Source: Rubrobacter sp.
Lineage (GTDB): Bacteria > Actinomycetota > Rubrobacteria > Rubrobacterales > Rubrobacteraceae
Assembly (NCBI GenBank): GCA_016781885.1
Contig: JADDPM010000025.1
Span: forward strand, 11,045 to 20,046
Reading direction: 5' to 3'
DNA length: 9,002 bases
Part shown: positions 1-5,446 of the stretch, piece by piece
Layout of the letters: each line of letters opens with the position of its first letter
How positions within the stretch are numbered: position 1 is the stretch's first letter
Notes under the pieces: model-generated
What the model was told of the DNA's origin: nothing
Databases searched by the model: none
The model's input: only the letters and a program-made list of their open reading frames with translations
Made by a program: the position numbers and the translations under genes

Positions 1-92
1 ACGACGACCATCACGTCGCGCGGCAGGGTTACGGTCACGTCTTTCAGATTGTGCTCGCGTGCCCCCCGCACGACGATGTGATTATCCGCTAT
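1..92 (-). CDS. uvrA: UvrA N-terminus (partial, runs off left edge)
   Basis: Read on the minus strand, this stretch gives ADNHIVVRGAREHNLKDV followed by TVTLPRDVMVVV. This is the characteristic beginning of UvrA, the ATPase subunit that scans DNA for damage in the UvrABC nucleotide excision repair complex. The R-G-A-R-x-H-N-L-K block and the P-R-D-x-x-V-V strand just before the Walker A loop are visible. The Walker A motif itself would lie outside the window. An in-frame TGA at 101-99 closes the frame upstream. No ATG lies between that stop and the conserved block. The codon that matches the usual UvrA beginning is ATA at 92-90, with a purine-rich stretch GGGGTGAG 7 nt before it. A GTG at 71-69 is the only conventional alternative and would remove part of the first strand. 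The family call is firm because the motif is dense; the start is uncertain. Confidence 0.85.
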   Translation of the reverse strand, partial: MADNHIVVRGAREHNLKDVTVTLPRDVMVV

Positions 93-128
93 CTCCGCTC
101 ACCCCTTTGTTTCGAGCTGCTCCGGGCA

Positions 129-156
129 AGTATACGGCCCCCACGAGGGAGGCCAA
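129..156 (-). promoter_or_regulatory. candidate uvrA promoter
   Basis: On the minus strand there is TTGGCC at 156-151, a 16-nt spacer, and TATACT at 134-129. These resemble the -35 and -10 boxes of a housekeeping sigma factor. Transcription would begin near 122 and give a leader of about 30 nt before uvrA. I looked for an actinobacterial LexA box (CGAAC, four bases, GTTCG) near it and found none. The call rests on consensus match only. Confidence 0.45.
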
Positions 157-234
157 TACACAAAACTTCCGGATAGATTCTACCACCGCGCCGCCCTCAT
201 TCCGCGCCGTTTCGGTGGCTACCCGGCCTAACGT

Positions 235-252
235 TCTCCCCTTGAGGGGAGA
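235..252 (+). repeat. perfect 7-bp hairpin with TTGA loop
   Basis: TCTCCCC (235-241) and GGGGAGA (246-252) are exact reverse complements around a TTGA loop, followed by an AT-rich stretch TATTTAT. In isolation it could pass for a weak terminator, but it lies between divergent genes where no transcript is known to end. Its 3' arm is also a good ribosome binding site for a mini-ORF at 258, so it may instead hide that site. Neither role is proven. Confidence 0.5.
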
Positions 253-257
253 TATTT

Positions 258-299
258 ATGGCCTCCCGTCCAAGGAATTCCAGTCGCTCCCGAGCCTAA
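258..299 (+). other. possible 13-codon leader ORF
   Basis: An ATG at 258 sits 6 nt after GGGGAG (246-251) and opens a 13-codon frame, MASRPRNSSRSRA, ending in TAA at 297-299. The peptide is rich in Arg (4) and Ser (4). Its putative ribosome binding site is the 3' arm of the hairpin at 235-252, and its stop codon is the first triplet of a long inverted-repeat arm (297-317). This arrangement resembles a leader peptide in an attenuator upstream of the gene at 468. Tiny ORFs with plausible ribosome sites are common by chance, so confidence is low. Confidence 0.25.
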
Positions 300-414
300 G
301 AGCTTCCGCCAATAGGCTGGCAACTTTTCATACTTGGCAGCTCTCAGAGCGATTCGACAGCCTTCCCATCGTTTCTTGACACATACTCTACTTGCCTATT
401 GGCGGAGCCTCTAA
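297..414. repeat. 21-nt inverted repeat pair (297-317 / 394-414)
   Basis: The arm at 297-317 and the reverse complement of 394-414 match at 18 of 21 positions, with the inner 13 (TCCGCCAATAGGC) exact. The arms are 76 nt apart. In RNA they would form a strong stem closing a domain upstream of the gene at 468. In DNA they could be the ends of a small relic element. A flanking GAGCCT occurs at 292-297 and again at 405-410. A perfect TTGACA lies inside the loop at 376-381 but lacks a convincing -10 at normal spacing. No third copy of the core was found in the window. Confidence 0.6.
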
Positions 415-467
415 GATGTAACCACGTGCAAGCGCGGGGGCTCCGGTCCCGGACGAGGAGGCGCAAG

Positions 468-830
468 ATGATGTGGGAATGGCAGGTGTGGAGGTGCTTC
501 GACCACGTGAAGGAGACCTTCCAGGAGAAGGGCTGGGAGTACCGGCAGGACGGGCGCTTCGACAACGAGGTGGTGCCACTCCTGGCGGAATCCGGCGACT
601 ATCACGTTGTGTTCTTTAAATGGGATCCAAACACGGGTGAGTGCTGGTTCGAGTTACGCGACGAGGCCCGGCGGAGCATGGCGTACGTGCGGGGCACCGA
701 GAACATACCAACGCCGGAGAAGGCTGGGGCGCTGCTCGAAAGCCACGGAGCCCCTGTGCAGGCGGCGCGCTACTCTAAAGAGCGCCCGCTATACGAGCTG
801 CCGCTCGCGCCGGTGCTACAGGCAGGCTGA
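468..830 (+). CDS. hypothetical protein, 120 aa
   Basis: I do not recognise this protein. The frame is open from 399, but the likely start is the ATG at 468. A strong GAGGAGG (455-461) lies 6 nt before it, and a second ATG follows immediately. The upstream extension would add a basic, disordered stretch with no ribosome site. The product begins MMWEWQVWRCFDHVKETF and has no signal peptide or membrane segment. An N-terminal amphipathic helix (about residues 5-20) is followed by alternating strands: YHVVFFKWDP, then CWFELRDEA, then a helix TPEKAGALLESHG. The alpha-beta pattern with a charged middle is reminiscent of small single-domain chaperone-like or YbjN-like proteins, but this is only a fold impression. 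It stands alone, divergent from uvrA across a structured leader of about 375 nt. Codon use matches the real genes here, which supports coding. Confidence 0.7.
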   Translation: MMWEWQVWRCFDHVKETFQEKGWEYRQDGRFDNEVVPLLAESGDYHVVFFKWDPNTGECWFELRDEARRSMAYVRGTENIPTPEKAGALLESHGAPVQAARYSKERPLYELPLAPVLQAG

Positions 831-849
831 CACTATCAGAGCATTTTTT
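827..849 (+). terminator. weak candidate terminator after the 120-aa gene
   Basis: CTGA (827-830, overlapping the stop codon) can pair with TCAG (836-839), followed 4 nt later by six T residues (844-849). The stem is only 4 bp, so this is a poor intrinsic terminator. The T-run directly after a stop codon is nevertheless unusual for this G/C-rich DNA. Confidence 0.3.
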
Positions 850-901
850 CCAGAGCGCCGGTCCTCACAAGCTGGGAGCGGGATACACTGGATTTACCCA
901 A

Positions 902-948
902 GCTCTCCTTCGAGATCCTCGCCGGTTAGCAAAACTTCGAAGGAGAGC
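902..948 (+). repeat. 12-bp perfect inverted repeat / hairpin
   Basis: GCTCTCCTTCGA (902-913) and TCGAAGGAGAGC (937-948) are exact reverse complements around a 23-nt loop. The loop carries AGCAAAACT next to the 3' arm. That loop motif together with the 3' arm recurs with small changes at 3604-3627, just after pucR. There is no T-run after the stem, so an ordinary terminator is unlikely. Confidence 0.6.
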
Positions 949-1304
949 CAGCGAGTCTGCCTTCTCTGCCCTGTAGATTCCGGGCAGCCCGGCGCAGAAC
1001 CAGGTTGCTCGTTCGCCCGTCGGCAACGCGCAGGCGAGGCTGCGCTCTCTCCGTCAGGGGGACGCGTCTCTATAACCCCCGATTGTCCTCACTGGCCGTC
1101 CCCCGCCTCCGGAGTCCGCATAGAGCGCTCCATAAACGGTCTGTCAGAGAGTCCTTGAACGCTACGTACCTACCCTGTGATCTCCTCGGAACCTAGAAGA
1201 GGACCGAAGATGGCCCCGTGTATAAGAAGGCCCCGGCAAAGACGAGGCTAAAGTTGTACTCACGTCCGAAGCATCGACTGCCGCCGAGTACGTATAGTTG
1301 CCAT

Positions 1305-1322
1305 ATCTCGCCTTGGCGAGAT
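1305..1322. repeat. near-perfect 18-bp palindrome, 75 nt before the frameshifted gene
   Basis: ATCTCGCC (1305-1312) and GGCGAGAT (1315-1322) are exact reverse complements with only TT between them. As RNA this gives a 7-bp stem capped by CTTG. CCA (1301-1303) and TGG (1323-1325) extend it across one bulged base. No T-run follows. It could be an operator for a dimeric repressor or an RNA hairpin. Confidence 0.5.
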
Positions 1323-1397
1323 TGGAACAAATCTGCTTCTATCAGGTACGCCGCATACGAGAAGAGGGGGCGAAGAGATCTGATTCAGGAGGTCATA

Positions 1398-1690
1398 ATG
1401 GGCATCGGAGATCGACCCGCGGAGACGAAAAACGAAAACCATAACCTCGCGAGATTGCTCCGCAACGCTCAGAGGGAGGCGATGTATGCGCCGGGTACGT
1501 CCTTGAGGCGGAGGTGGCGGGCGACAAGAAGCTTGCCGGCTTCTTCCAGGACGTGCAGGCGATGAACGAGAGCGTGGCTGAAAAGGCAGAGAGAATACTA
1601 GCTAAAGAAGCCAGGGCGAACTTGAAGGTCGTTCCGACCGGGAACGATCCCGACCCCGGGAATGTCTCGCCGGAGCGGACTCTCCCCTGA
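1398..1690 (+). pseudogene. small helical (ferritin-like?) protein gene broken by a frameshift
   Basis: A perfect AGGAGG (1387-1392) lies 5 nt before the ATG at 1398. The first frame reads MGIGDRPAETKNENHNLARL up to ...REAMYA and ends near 1490. From 1493 a second frame (shifted by two bases) continues as GYVLEAEVAGDKKLAGFFQ and runs to TGA at 1688-1690. Skipping the two C at 1491-1492 joins them into a 96-aa protein with natural spacing (Y-A-G-Y-V). From memory this resembles small helical proteins of actinobacteria and cyanobacteria with N-x-x-L...Y-x-x-Y-V...A-G-D-x-x-L-x-x-F-F-x-x-V-Q, possibly ferritin-like, of unknown function. Beyond the break the continuing first frame becomes Arg-rich nonsense, while the second keeps protein-like composition. 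A true mutation, a sequencing error or, less likely, programmed shifting could explain it. No recognisable slippery site is present. Confidence 0.65.
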
Positions 1691-1824
1691 CCGGCAAGAA
1701 GGCTGCGCGCGAACGGTTACCAGGCCCGTTTCTCCCGGCGCGGAGAACCCGGCGCCTCTGGCATTCTGTACAAACTTCTCAAGCTATTTCGCCTGTCAGC
1801 CGTTCGTTACCGTTACTCGTCGTA

Positions 1825-1870
1825 TATATTGAATTCGTCCGAGTGGAAGCTGTAGCGGCCATATTTGGAG
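1825..1870 (+). promoter_or_regulatory. possible pucR -10 box and ribosome binding site
   Basis: TATATT at 1825-1830 is a fair -10 box, with only a weak -35 (TTCGTT, 1803-1808) at 16 nt. GGAG at 1867-1870 lies 4 nt before the ATG at 1875, a short but usable ribosome site that supports this start. The rest of the 184-nt gap after 1690 holds a direct repeat of CCCGGCGC and nothing else that I recognise. Confidence 0.35.
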
Positions 1871-1874
1871 ACGG

Positions 1875-3584
1875 ATGATTCTCAAGGAGTTATTCAATAC
1901 CCTGGCGAAGGAGTTCGGCGCCCGGCGGCTCGCGCCGGGGGACCCCGGTCGCTCCGTCAGAGGCCTGGCCGTTGACGAGGAGACAGAGGGTTGGCTCGGC
2001 CCTGATGAAGTCGTCGTCACGGCTCGCGCAAAGCTAGACGACAAGTTCCTCGCCATCGTCGCCGAAGGGGTCGCGCCCGCGATCGTCTGGCGCACCGATA
2101 CGACCATTACGGAGGATGCGGCGAGACAGGCCCGAGAGTTGGGCCTGGGGTTGTTCGCCGTCTCGCCGGGCGTACCGCTGCGTGATCTGTTCTCGATCTT
2201 CGCGCGGGATGCGGAGGGAGAAGGGCTCTTGCGGCACTCTCATGGTGCGGCGCGGGTCCTGTTCGAGAGTCCAGGCGGGGCAGCGTCGGTCGAGAGGCTC
2301 GCAGGTAAGCTCGCCGGCCTCCTGGGACGCTCCGTAATGGTCGAGGACCCGATCGGGCGCATCGTCGCGGGGGGAGACCCGAGCGCGCAGAACGGGGGGG
2401 CGCAAGCCCTGATCTCCTTCCTCGACGCGCACGACTTGCGCGCCTCGCGCAGCTCCAGCGTGGAGGAGACCCGGCGCGAGCGCCGCGACCGCTACGCCCG
2501 CCTGCCAAACGGCTTCCTCTCGGTGCCGGTCGAGCGGTGGCGGATCGCGGAGACGGAGGTCTTTTGGACCCCGGTCGGCACCGGCGCGCCGGCGGGTTAC
2601 CTCTGGCTGGACTTAGCGGACGCCCCCCTGCGCCCGGAGGACGTGGTGGTCCTGTACTGGGCCACGCGCGCCCTCCAAGCCGAGCTTGGCAAGGAGAGAG
2701 TGCGCCTGGAGACGGAGCTCGGCGTCCGAGGGGACTTCGTCGACGACGTGGTCAACAGCCACCACGGCTCTGTGGACCTTCTGCTCCAGCGCGCCCGGTA
2801 CCTGGGCGCGGACCTCTCCTCCGGCGCGCTCTCGATCATAGTGGATATAGACGACTTCGCAGGCTACCTGAGCCGGAGGCGGCTGAAGGAACCGGCGATA
2901 CAGGATCTCAAACGCCGCCTGGCCGACGCCGTGCGTCTCCAGGCCCGCGAGATGTTCTCGAACTTCCTGCTCGGCCCGCGCTCTGACAACGTCATCCTGT
3001 TTCTGGGGCCGTCCGCCGCCGACGCGCCGGAGGAGCTCGTGGAGAACGCCCTGGGCCTGGCGGCCCGCATCCAGCGCTACGCGAAGGGGCTACTGCCGGA
3101 CCTCACGGTCTCGGTCGGTATCGGGCGGTTCAAGGAGAACCCGGCGGCGCTCTCCGAAGCCTACTCGGAGGCCGAGGTGGCGCTGGAGATCGGTCACCGC
3201 ATAGAAGGCCCTTCCTCTGTCTCGACCTTCGAGCAGACCGGCACGTACAAGCTCCTCTTCCGCGTCCTCCAGGAAGAGCCCGAGGAGCTCGAATCGTTCT
3301 ATGCCGAGACCCTCGCCCCGGTCGTCTCCTACGACTCCCGCTATGGTACGGAACTCGTCTCCACCCTCGTCACCTACCTCCGCAACGACGCCTCGACGGC
3401 CAAAACGGCCGCCGGCCTCTTCGCCCACCGCCACACCATCCGCTACCGTCTCGAACGCATCCGTGAGCTCACCCGCCTCGACGTGGACAAGAGCGAGGAC
3501 CGCGAACGCCTCACCCTGGGCATAAAAGCCATGCAGCTCCTGGGGCGTGTCCCCGAGAAGCCTTCGAGCATTACCGACAGATAG
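1875..3584 (+). CDS. PucR/CdaR-family transcriptional regulator
   Basis: The 569-aa cytoplasmic protein has the standard three-part build of the family. Residues 1-120 match the PucR-type N-terminal sensor domain (VVVTARAKLDDKFLAIVAEG, then PAIVW and ELGLGLFAVSPGVPLRDLF). Residues about 130-290 form a linker region with a GAF-like look. Residues about 318-440 form the degenerate GGDEF-like CdaR domain, with LSIIVDIDDF, NVILFLG and LTVSVGIGRF strands and no cyclase signature. Residues 494-556 are the C-terminal PucR helix-turn-helix: LVTYLRNDASTAKTAAGLF, HRHTIRYRLERI, then a closing helix. Relatives activate purine, carbohydrate or amino-acid catabolic genes in response to a small effector; the effector here cannot be deduced. 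It is followed after 266 nt by amt in the same direction, which suggests but does not prove a nitrogen-related role. The start at 1875 is set by GGAG at 1867-1870. Confidence 0.9.
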   Translation: MILKELFNTLAKEFGARRLAPGDPGRSVRGLAVDEETEGWLGPDEVVVTARAKLDDKFLAIVAEGVAPAIVWRTDTTITEDAARQARELGLGLFAVSPGVPLRDLFSIFARDAEGEGLLRHSHGAARVLFESPGGAASVERLAGKLAGLLGRSVMVEDPIGRIVAGGDPSAQNGGAQALISFLDAHDLRASRSSSVEETRRERRDRYARLPNGFLSVPVERWRIAETEVFWTPVGTGAPAGYLWLDLADAPLRPEDVVVLYWATRALQAELGKERVRLETELGVRGDFVDDVVNSHHGSVDLLLQRARYLGADLSSGALSIIVDIDDFAGYLSRRRLKEPAIQDLKRRLADAVRLQAREMFSNFLLGPRSDNVILFLGPSAADAPEELVENALGLAARIQRYAKGLLPDLTVSVGIGRFKENPAALSEAYSEAEVALEIGHRIEGPSSVSTFEQTGTYKLLFRVLQEEPEELESFYAETLAPVVSYDSRYGTELVSTLVTYLRNDASTAKTAAGLFAHRHTIRYRLERIRELTRLDVDKSEDRERLTLGIKAMQLLGRVPEKPSSITDR

Positions 3585-3603
3585 CTTCCGACAGCTGACT
3601 ACC

Positions 3604-3627
3604 AGCAAAACTCCGAGACGGAGAGCC
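3604..3627 (+). repeat. second copy of the AGCAAAAC...GGAGAGCC motif
   Basis: This 24-nt segment, 20 nt after the pucR stop, matches 928-949 at 20 of 22 aligned bases with a 2-nt insertion. It starts AGCAAAACT and ends GGAGAGCC in both places. Here CTCCG (3611-3615) and CGGAG (3619-3623) form a small hairpin. Alternatively GCT+TCCG (3584-3590) can pair with CGGA+AGC (3619-3626) across one bulge, which mimics the hairpin arrangement at 902-948. There is no T-run, so it is a weak terminator candidate for pucR at best. Confidence 0.45.
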
Positions 3628-3640
3628 GTTGCGCAAACAT

Positions 3641-3819
3641 ACATCCGCCGACCGTAGAGGCGGTTTCGTGTTACGTCGCTCACACAAGTAAGGTCGAATG
3701 TGATCGCTGGCAGGCTCTTCCCACCGCGAGTACAACTCAGCGTATCCATTCGAAGCGGATGTTTGTACGTCAGGCCAAAGACCCCCGAAGGGCGGCGAAC
3801 GTAGACTAGGTTCCGTTCG
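3641..3819 (+). promoter_or_regulatory. structured amt leader with competing helices
   Basis: Four dyads lie in the 266-nt gap before amt. They are CCGCC/GGCGG (3645-3649, 3659-3663), ACATCCGC/GCGGATGT (3641-3648, 3755-3762), GTACAA/TTGTAC (3730-3735, 3763-3768) and CGAACG/CGTTCG (3796-3801, 3814-3819). The first two share bases 3645-3648 and cannot form together. The second and third cross each other, so they would be alternatives or a pseudoknot. This could be an RNA control element for amt. I do not recognise it as a known riboswitch class, and I see no clear PII, GlnR or AmtR operator. Confidence 0.35.
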
Positions 3820-3837
3820 TACATACCCTGTACCTTG

Positions 3838-3845
3838 AAGGAGGG
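3838..3845 (+). promoter_or_regulatory. strong ribosome binding site fixing a TTG start for amt
   Basis: AAGGAGGG is a near-full match to the 16S anti-Shine-Dalgarno and ends 5 nt before TTG at 3851. This TTG is the only start that includes the whole signal peptide, so it is the preferred start codon. Confidence 0.75.
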
Positions 3846-3850
3846 ATCTT

Positions 3851-5305
3851 TTGCGCAGGTTAGTTCTGTTGTTGATTATGGCACTCTCGCTAGTCGCGGC
3901 GGTGCCGACGGTGGCGTTCGCGCAGGAGACGCCGGTGACGTCCGGAACGGCGACGCCGGAGGACGTGGCGCTCGCCGTGGATACGATGTGGGTAGTCATC
4001 GCTGCGATGCTGGTGCTGTTTATGCAGGCAGGCTTCGCGATGCTCGAGGTCGGCTTCTCTCGCATGAAGAACGTCGGAAGCGTGGTCGCCAAGATACTCG
4101 CGATGATGGGCATAGGGTTGGTCGCGTTCTGGGCTGCGGGCTTCGCCTTCACCTTCAGCGACGGCGGCGGACTCAACTCTATCATCGGGACTCAGGGCTT
4201 CTTCCTGAGCGGAGACGAAGCAGCTTACGCCGGGCTCTCGTGGACGGCGGTGCCGCTCTCGGCCAAGTTCCTCTTCCAGGTAGCCTTTGCGCTCGTCTCT
4301 CTGGCCATCGTGTGGGGCACGATGCTCGAGCGGACCAAGTTCGCCGTCTACTGCGTCTTCGCGGTCGTCTTCGCGGGGCTCATCTACCCGATAGTCGGGC
4401 ACTGGATCTGGGGCGGAGGCTGGCTCTCCGCGTTCGGCATGCAGGACTTCGCCGGCTCCACGGTCGTCCACCTCTCGGGCGCGATGGCGGCTCTGGCCGG
4501 CACGCTCCTGCTCGGCCCCCGCATCGGTAAGTATGACGACGACGGCAACCCACAGACGATTCCGGGCCACAACATGCCGCTCGCGGTGCTGGGCGTTATT
4601 ATCCTGTGGGTCGGCTGGTTCGGCTTCAACCCCGGCTCGACGATGTCCGCCGTCGGCTCCTCCATCGCCGACATCGCCCTCACCACCAACTTGGCCGCCG
4701 GCGCGGGTGTACTCGGCGCGATGCTAATGAGCTACGCCTACCGCAGGCACGTCGACGTCGGGATGGCCGGCAACGGCGCGATCGCGGCGCTCGTCGCCAT
4801 CACCGCCGCCTGCGCGTTCGTCGATCCCTGGGCCTCCATCGTCATAGGCTTTATAGCGGGCGTCATCATGTACTCGGTCCTCATCCTGGTCGACAAGATC
4901 GGAGTGGACGATCCCCTGGGCGCCATCGCGGCCCACGGAATGGGCGGCGTCTGGGGGACGCTCTCGACGGGCCTCTTCGCTACCCCCGCTCTGGTCGAGG
5001 CTACCGGCATCGGCAACCCGGGCCTCCTATACGGCGGCGGCCTCACCCAGCTCGGCGTGCAGGCTCTGGGGATCGTCGCCTGCGGCGGGTTCGTCTTCCT
5101 CACCTCCTACGGAGTCTTCGCGGCGCTCAAGGCGACCATCGGTCTCAGGGTCAAGCCCGAACACGAGCTCGACGGCCTCGACATCTCCGAACACGGCGTC
5201 TACGGCTACTCCGAGCAGCTTATCGCTACCGACTACCAGAACGGCAGCGGCGGCAGGATCGGCAGGCAGGATCCGGTGGAAGGGGCGGCAGGAGGAGCTG
5301 CCTAA
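3851..5305 (+). CDS. amt: Ammonium transporter, Amt/MEP/Rh family
   Basis: The 484-aa inner-membrane channel carries ammonium into the cell as a trimer. A signal peptide (MRR then a hydrophobic core, likely cleaved after AFA at residue 24) is followed by eleven membrane helices. Family landmarks are all present. D199 and H207 lie in DFAGSTVVHLSG, and the second pore histidine H362 lies in AHGMGGVWG. Phe-gate residues are F146 (LFQVAFAL) and F259 (WFGFNPGS). Recruitment-site residues are W187 (HWIWGGG) and S263. Numbering against E. coli AmtB was done by motif, so positions are approximate. The cytoplasmic tail begins GLRVKPEHELDGLDISEHG and continues YGYSEQL, a variant common in Amt proteins that binds PII regulators. 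The last ~20 residues are Gly/Ala-rich and unconserved. No glnB/glnK gene follows, unlike many amt operons. It lies downstream of the PucR-type regulator and ends in a strong hairpin at 5366-5392. Confidence 0.95.
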   Translation: MRRLVLLLIMALSLVAAVPTVAFAQETPVTSGTATPEDVALAVDTMWVVIAAMLVLFMQAGFAMLEVGFSRMKNVGSVVAKILAMMGIGLVAFWAAGFAFTFSDGGGLNSIIGTQGFFLSGDEAAYAGLSWTAVPLSAKFLFQVAFALVSLAIVWGTMLERTKFAVYCVFAVVFAGLIYPIVGHWIWGGGWLSAFGMQDFAGSTVVHLSGAMAALAGTLLLGPRIGKYDDDGNPQTIPGHNMPLAVLGVIILWVGWFGFNPGSTMSAVGSSIADIALTTNLAAGAGVLGAMLMSYAYRRHVDVGMAGNGAIAALVAITAACAFVDPWASIVIGFIAGVIMYSVLILVDKIGVDDPLGAIAAHGMGGVWGTLSTGLFATPALVEATGIGNPGLLYGGGLTQLGVQALGIVACGGFVFLTSYGVFAALKATIGLRVKPEHELDGLDISEHGVYGYSEQLIATDYQNGSGGRIGRQDPVEGAAGGAA

Positions 5306-5365
5306 AGAGAAGCAGCGCAACAAACTCCGCCCGTCCAGCATAGCGGCCGGGCGGGCCTCCTTTCC

Positions 5366-5392
5366 AAGCCCCGGAGATCCCCTCCGGGGCTT
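5366..5392 (+). terminator. 11-bp hairpin after amt
   Basis: AAGCCCCGGAG (5366-5376) and CTCCGGGGCTT (5382-5392) are exact reverse complements around ATCCC, 60 nt past the amt stop. The stem is long and G/C-rich. The T-tail is almost absent (TT then CCGG), as is often seen in high-GC actinobacteria. It probably separates amt from the 93-aa gene. Confidence 0.65.
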
Positions 5393-5446
5393 CCGGCGGT
5401 CGATAGAATGTCGAACCAAAGAAGGATCTCACCTTAGAAAGCAGGA

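Larger units (their letters stand above)
831..1397. other. 567-nt gene-free stretch with several dyads
   Basis: No reading frame here has a ribosome site and plausible protein composition. The open frames at 607-1158 and from 1218 translate to low-complexity, Arg/Ser-rich sequence. The stretch does contain a 12-bp hairpin at 902-948 and an 8-bp dyad GGGGGACG/CGTCCCCC between about 1057 and 1105. It also has a near-perfect palindrome at 1305-1322. I see no tRNA, rRNA or known riboswitch core. It may be a long leader or a non-coding RNA region, or decayed sequence. Confidence 0.5.

Noticed and set aside
161..390. Third copy of the 928/3604 motif (CAAAACTTCC with ACATACTCT about 220 nt later)
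   Set aside because: Only ten bases match, the GGAGAGCC part is absent, and the intervening sequence does not align. This is probably chance.
399..467. N-terminal extension of the 120-aa protein
   Set aside because: The upstream start lacks a ribosome site and adds a basic, disordered stretch. GAGGAGG at 455-461 clearly points to the ATG at 468.
905..925. tRNA T-arm-like TTCGAGATCC
   Set aside because: Flanking bases do not pair as a T-stem, and no anticodon or acceptor stem can be built around it.
607..1158. 183-codon open frame on the plus strand
   Set aside because: It overlaps the better-supported 120-aa gene, has Arg/Ser/Cys-rich nonsense composition and covers the hairpin region. It looks like a frame kept open by G/C-rich sequence.
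1218..1397. GTG-started N-terminal extension of the frameshifted gene
   Set aside because: The residues are low in protein-like pattern, a strong palindrome lies within it, and the perfect ribosome site at 1387-1392 marks ATG 1398 as the start.
3604..3700. Cyclic-di-GMP-I or glutamine riboswitch before amt
   Set aside because: The GCAAAA and GAGAGCC words recall parts of the c-di-GMP aptamer, but the second conserved half and receptor motifs are missing, and no glnA-type motif is present.
3090..3824. 244-codon minus-strand frame
   Set aside because: It lies antisense to the conserved helix-turn-helix part of the PucR-type gene and extends into a structured gap. It is best explained as an antisense shadow.
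3890..4570. 226-codon minus-strand frame inside amt
   Set aside because: It is antisense to an unmistakable Amt protein and rich in Arg/His/Glu, typical of complementary-frame shadows.
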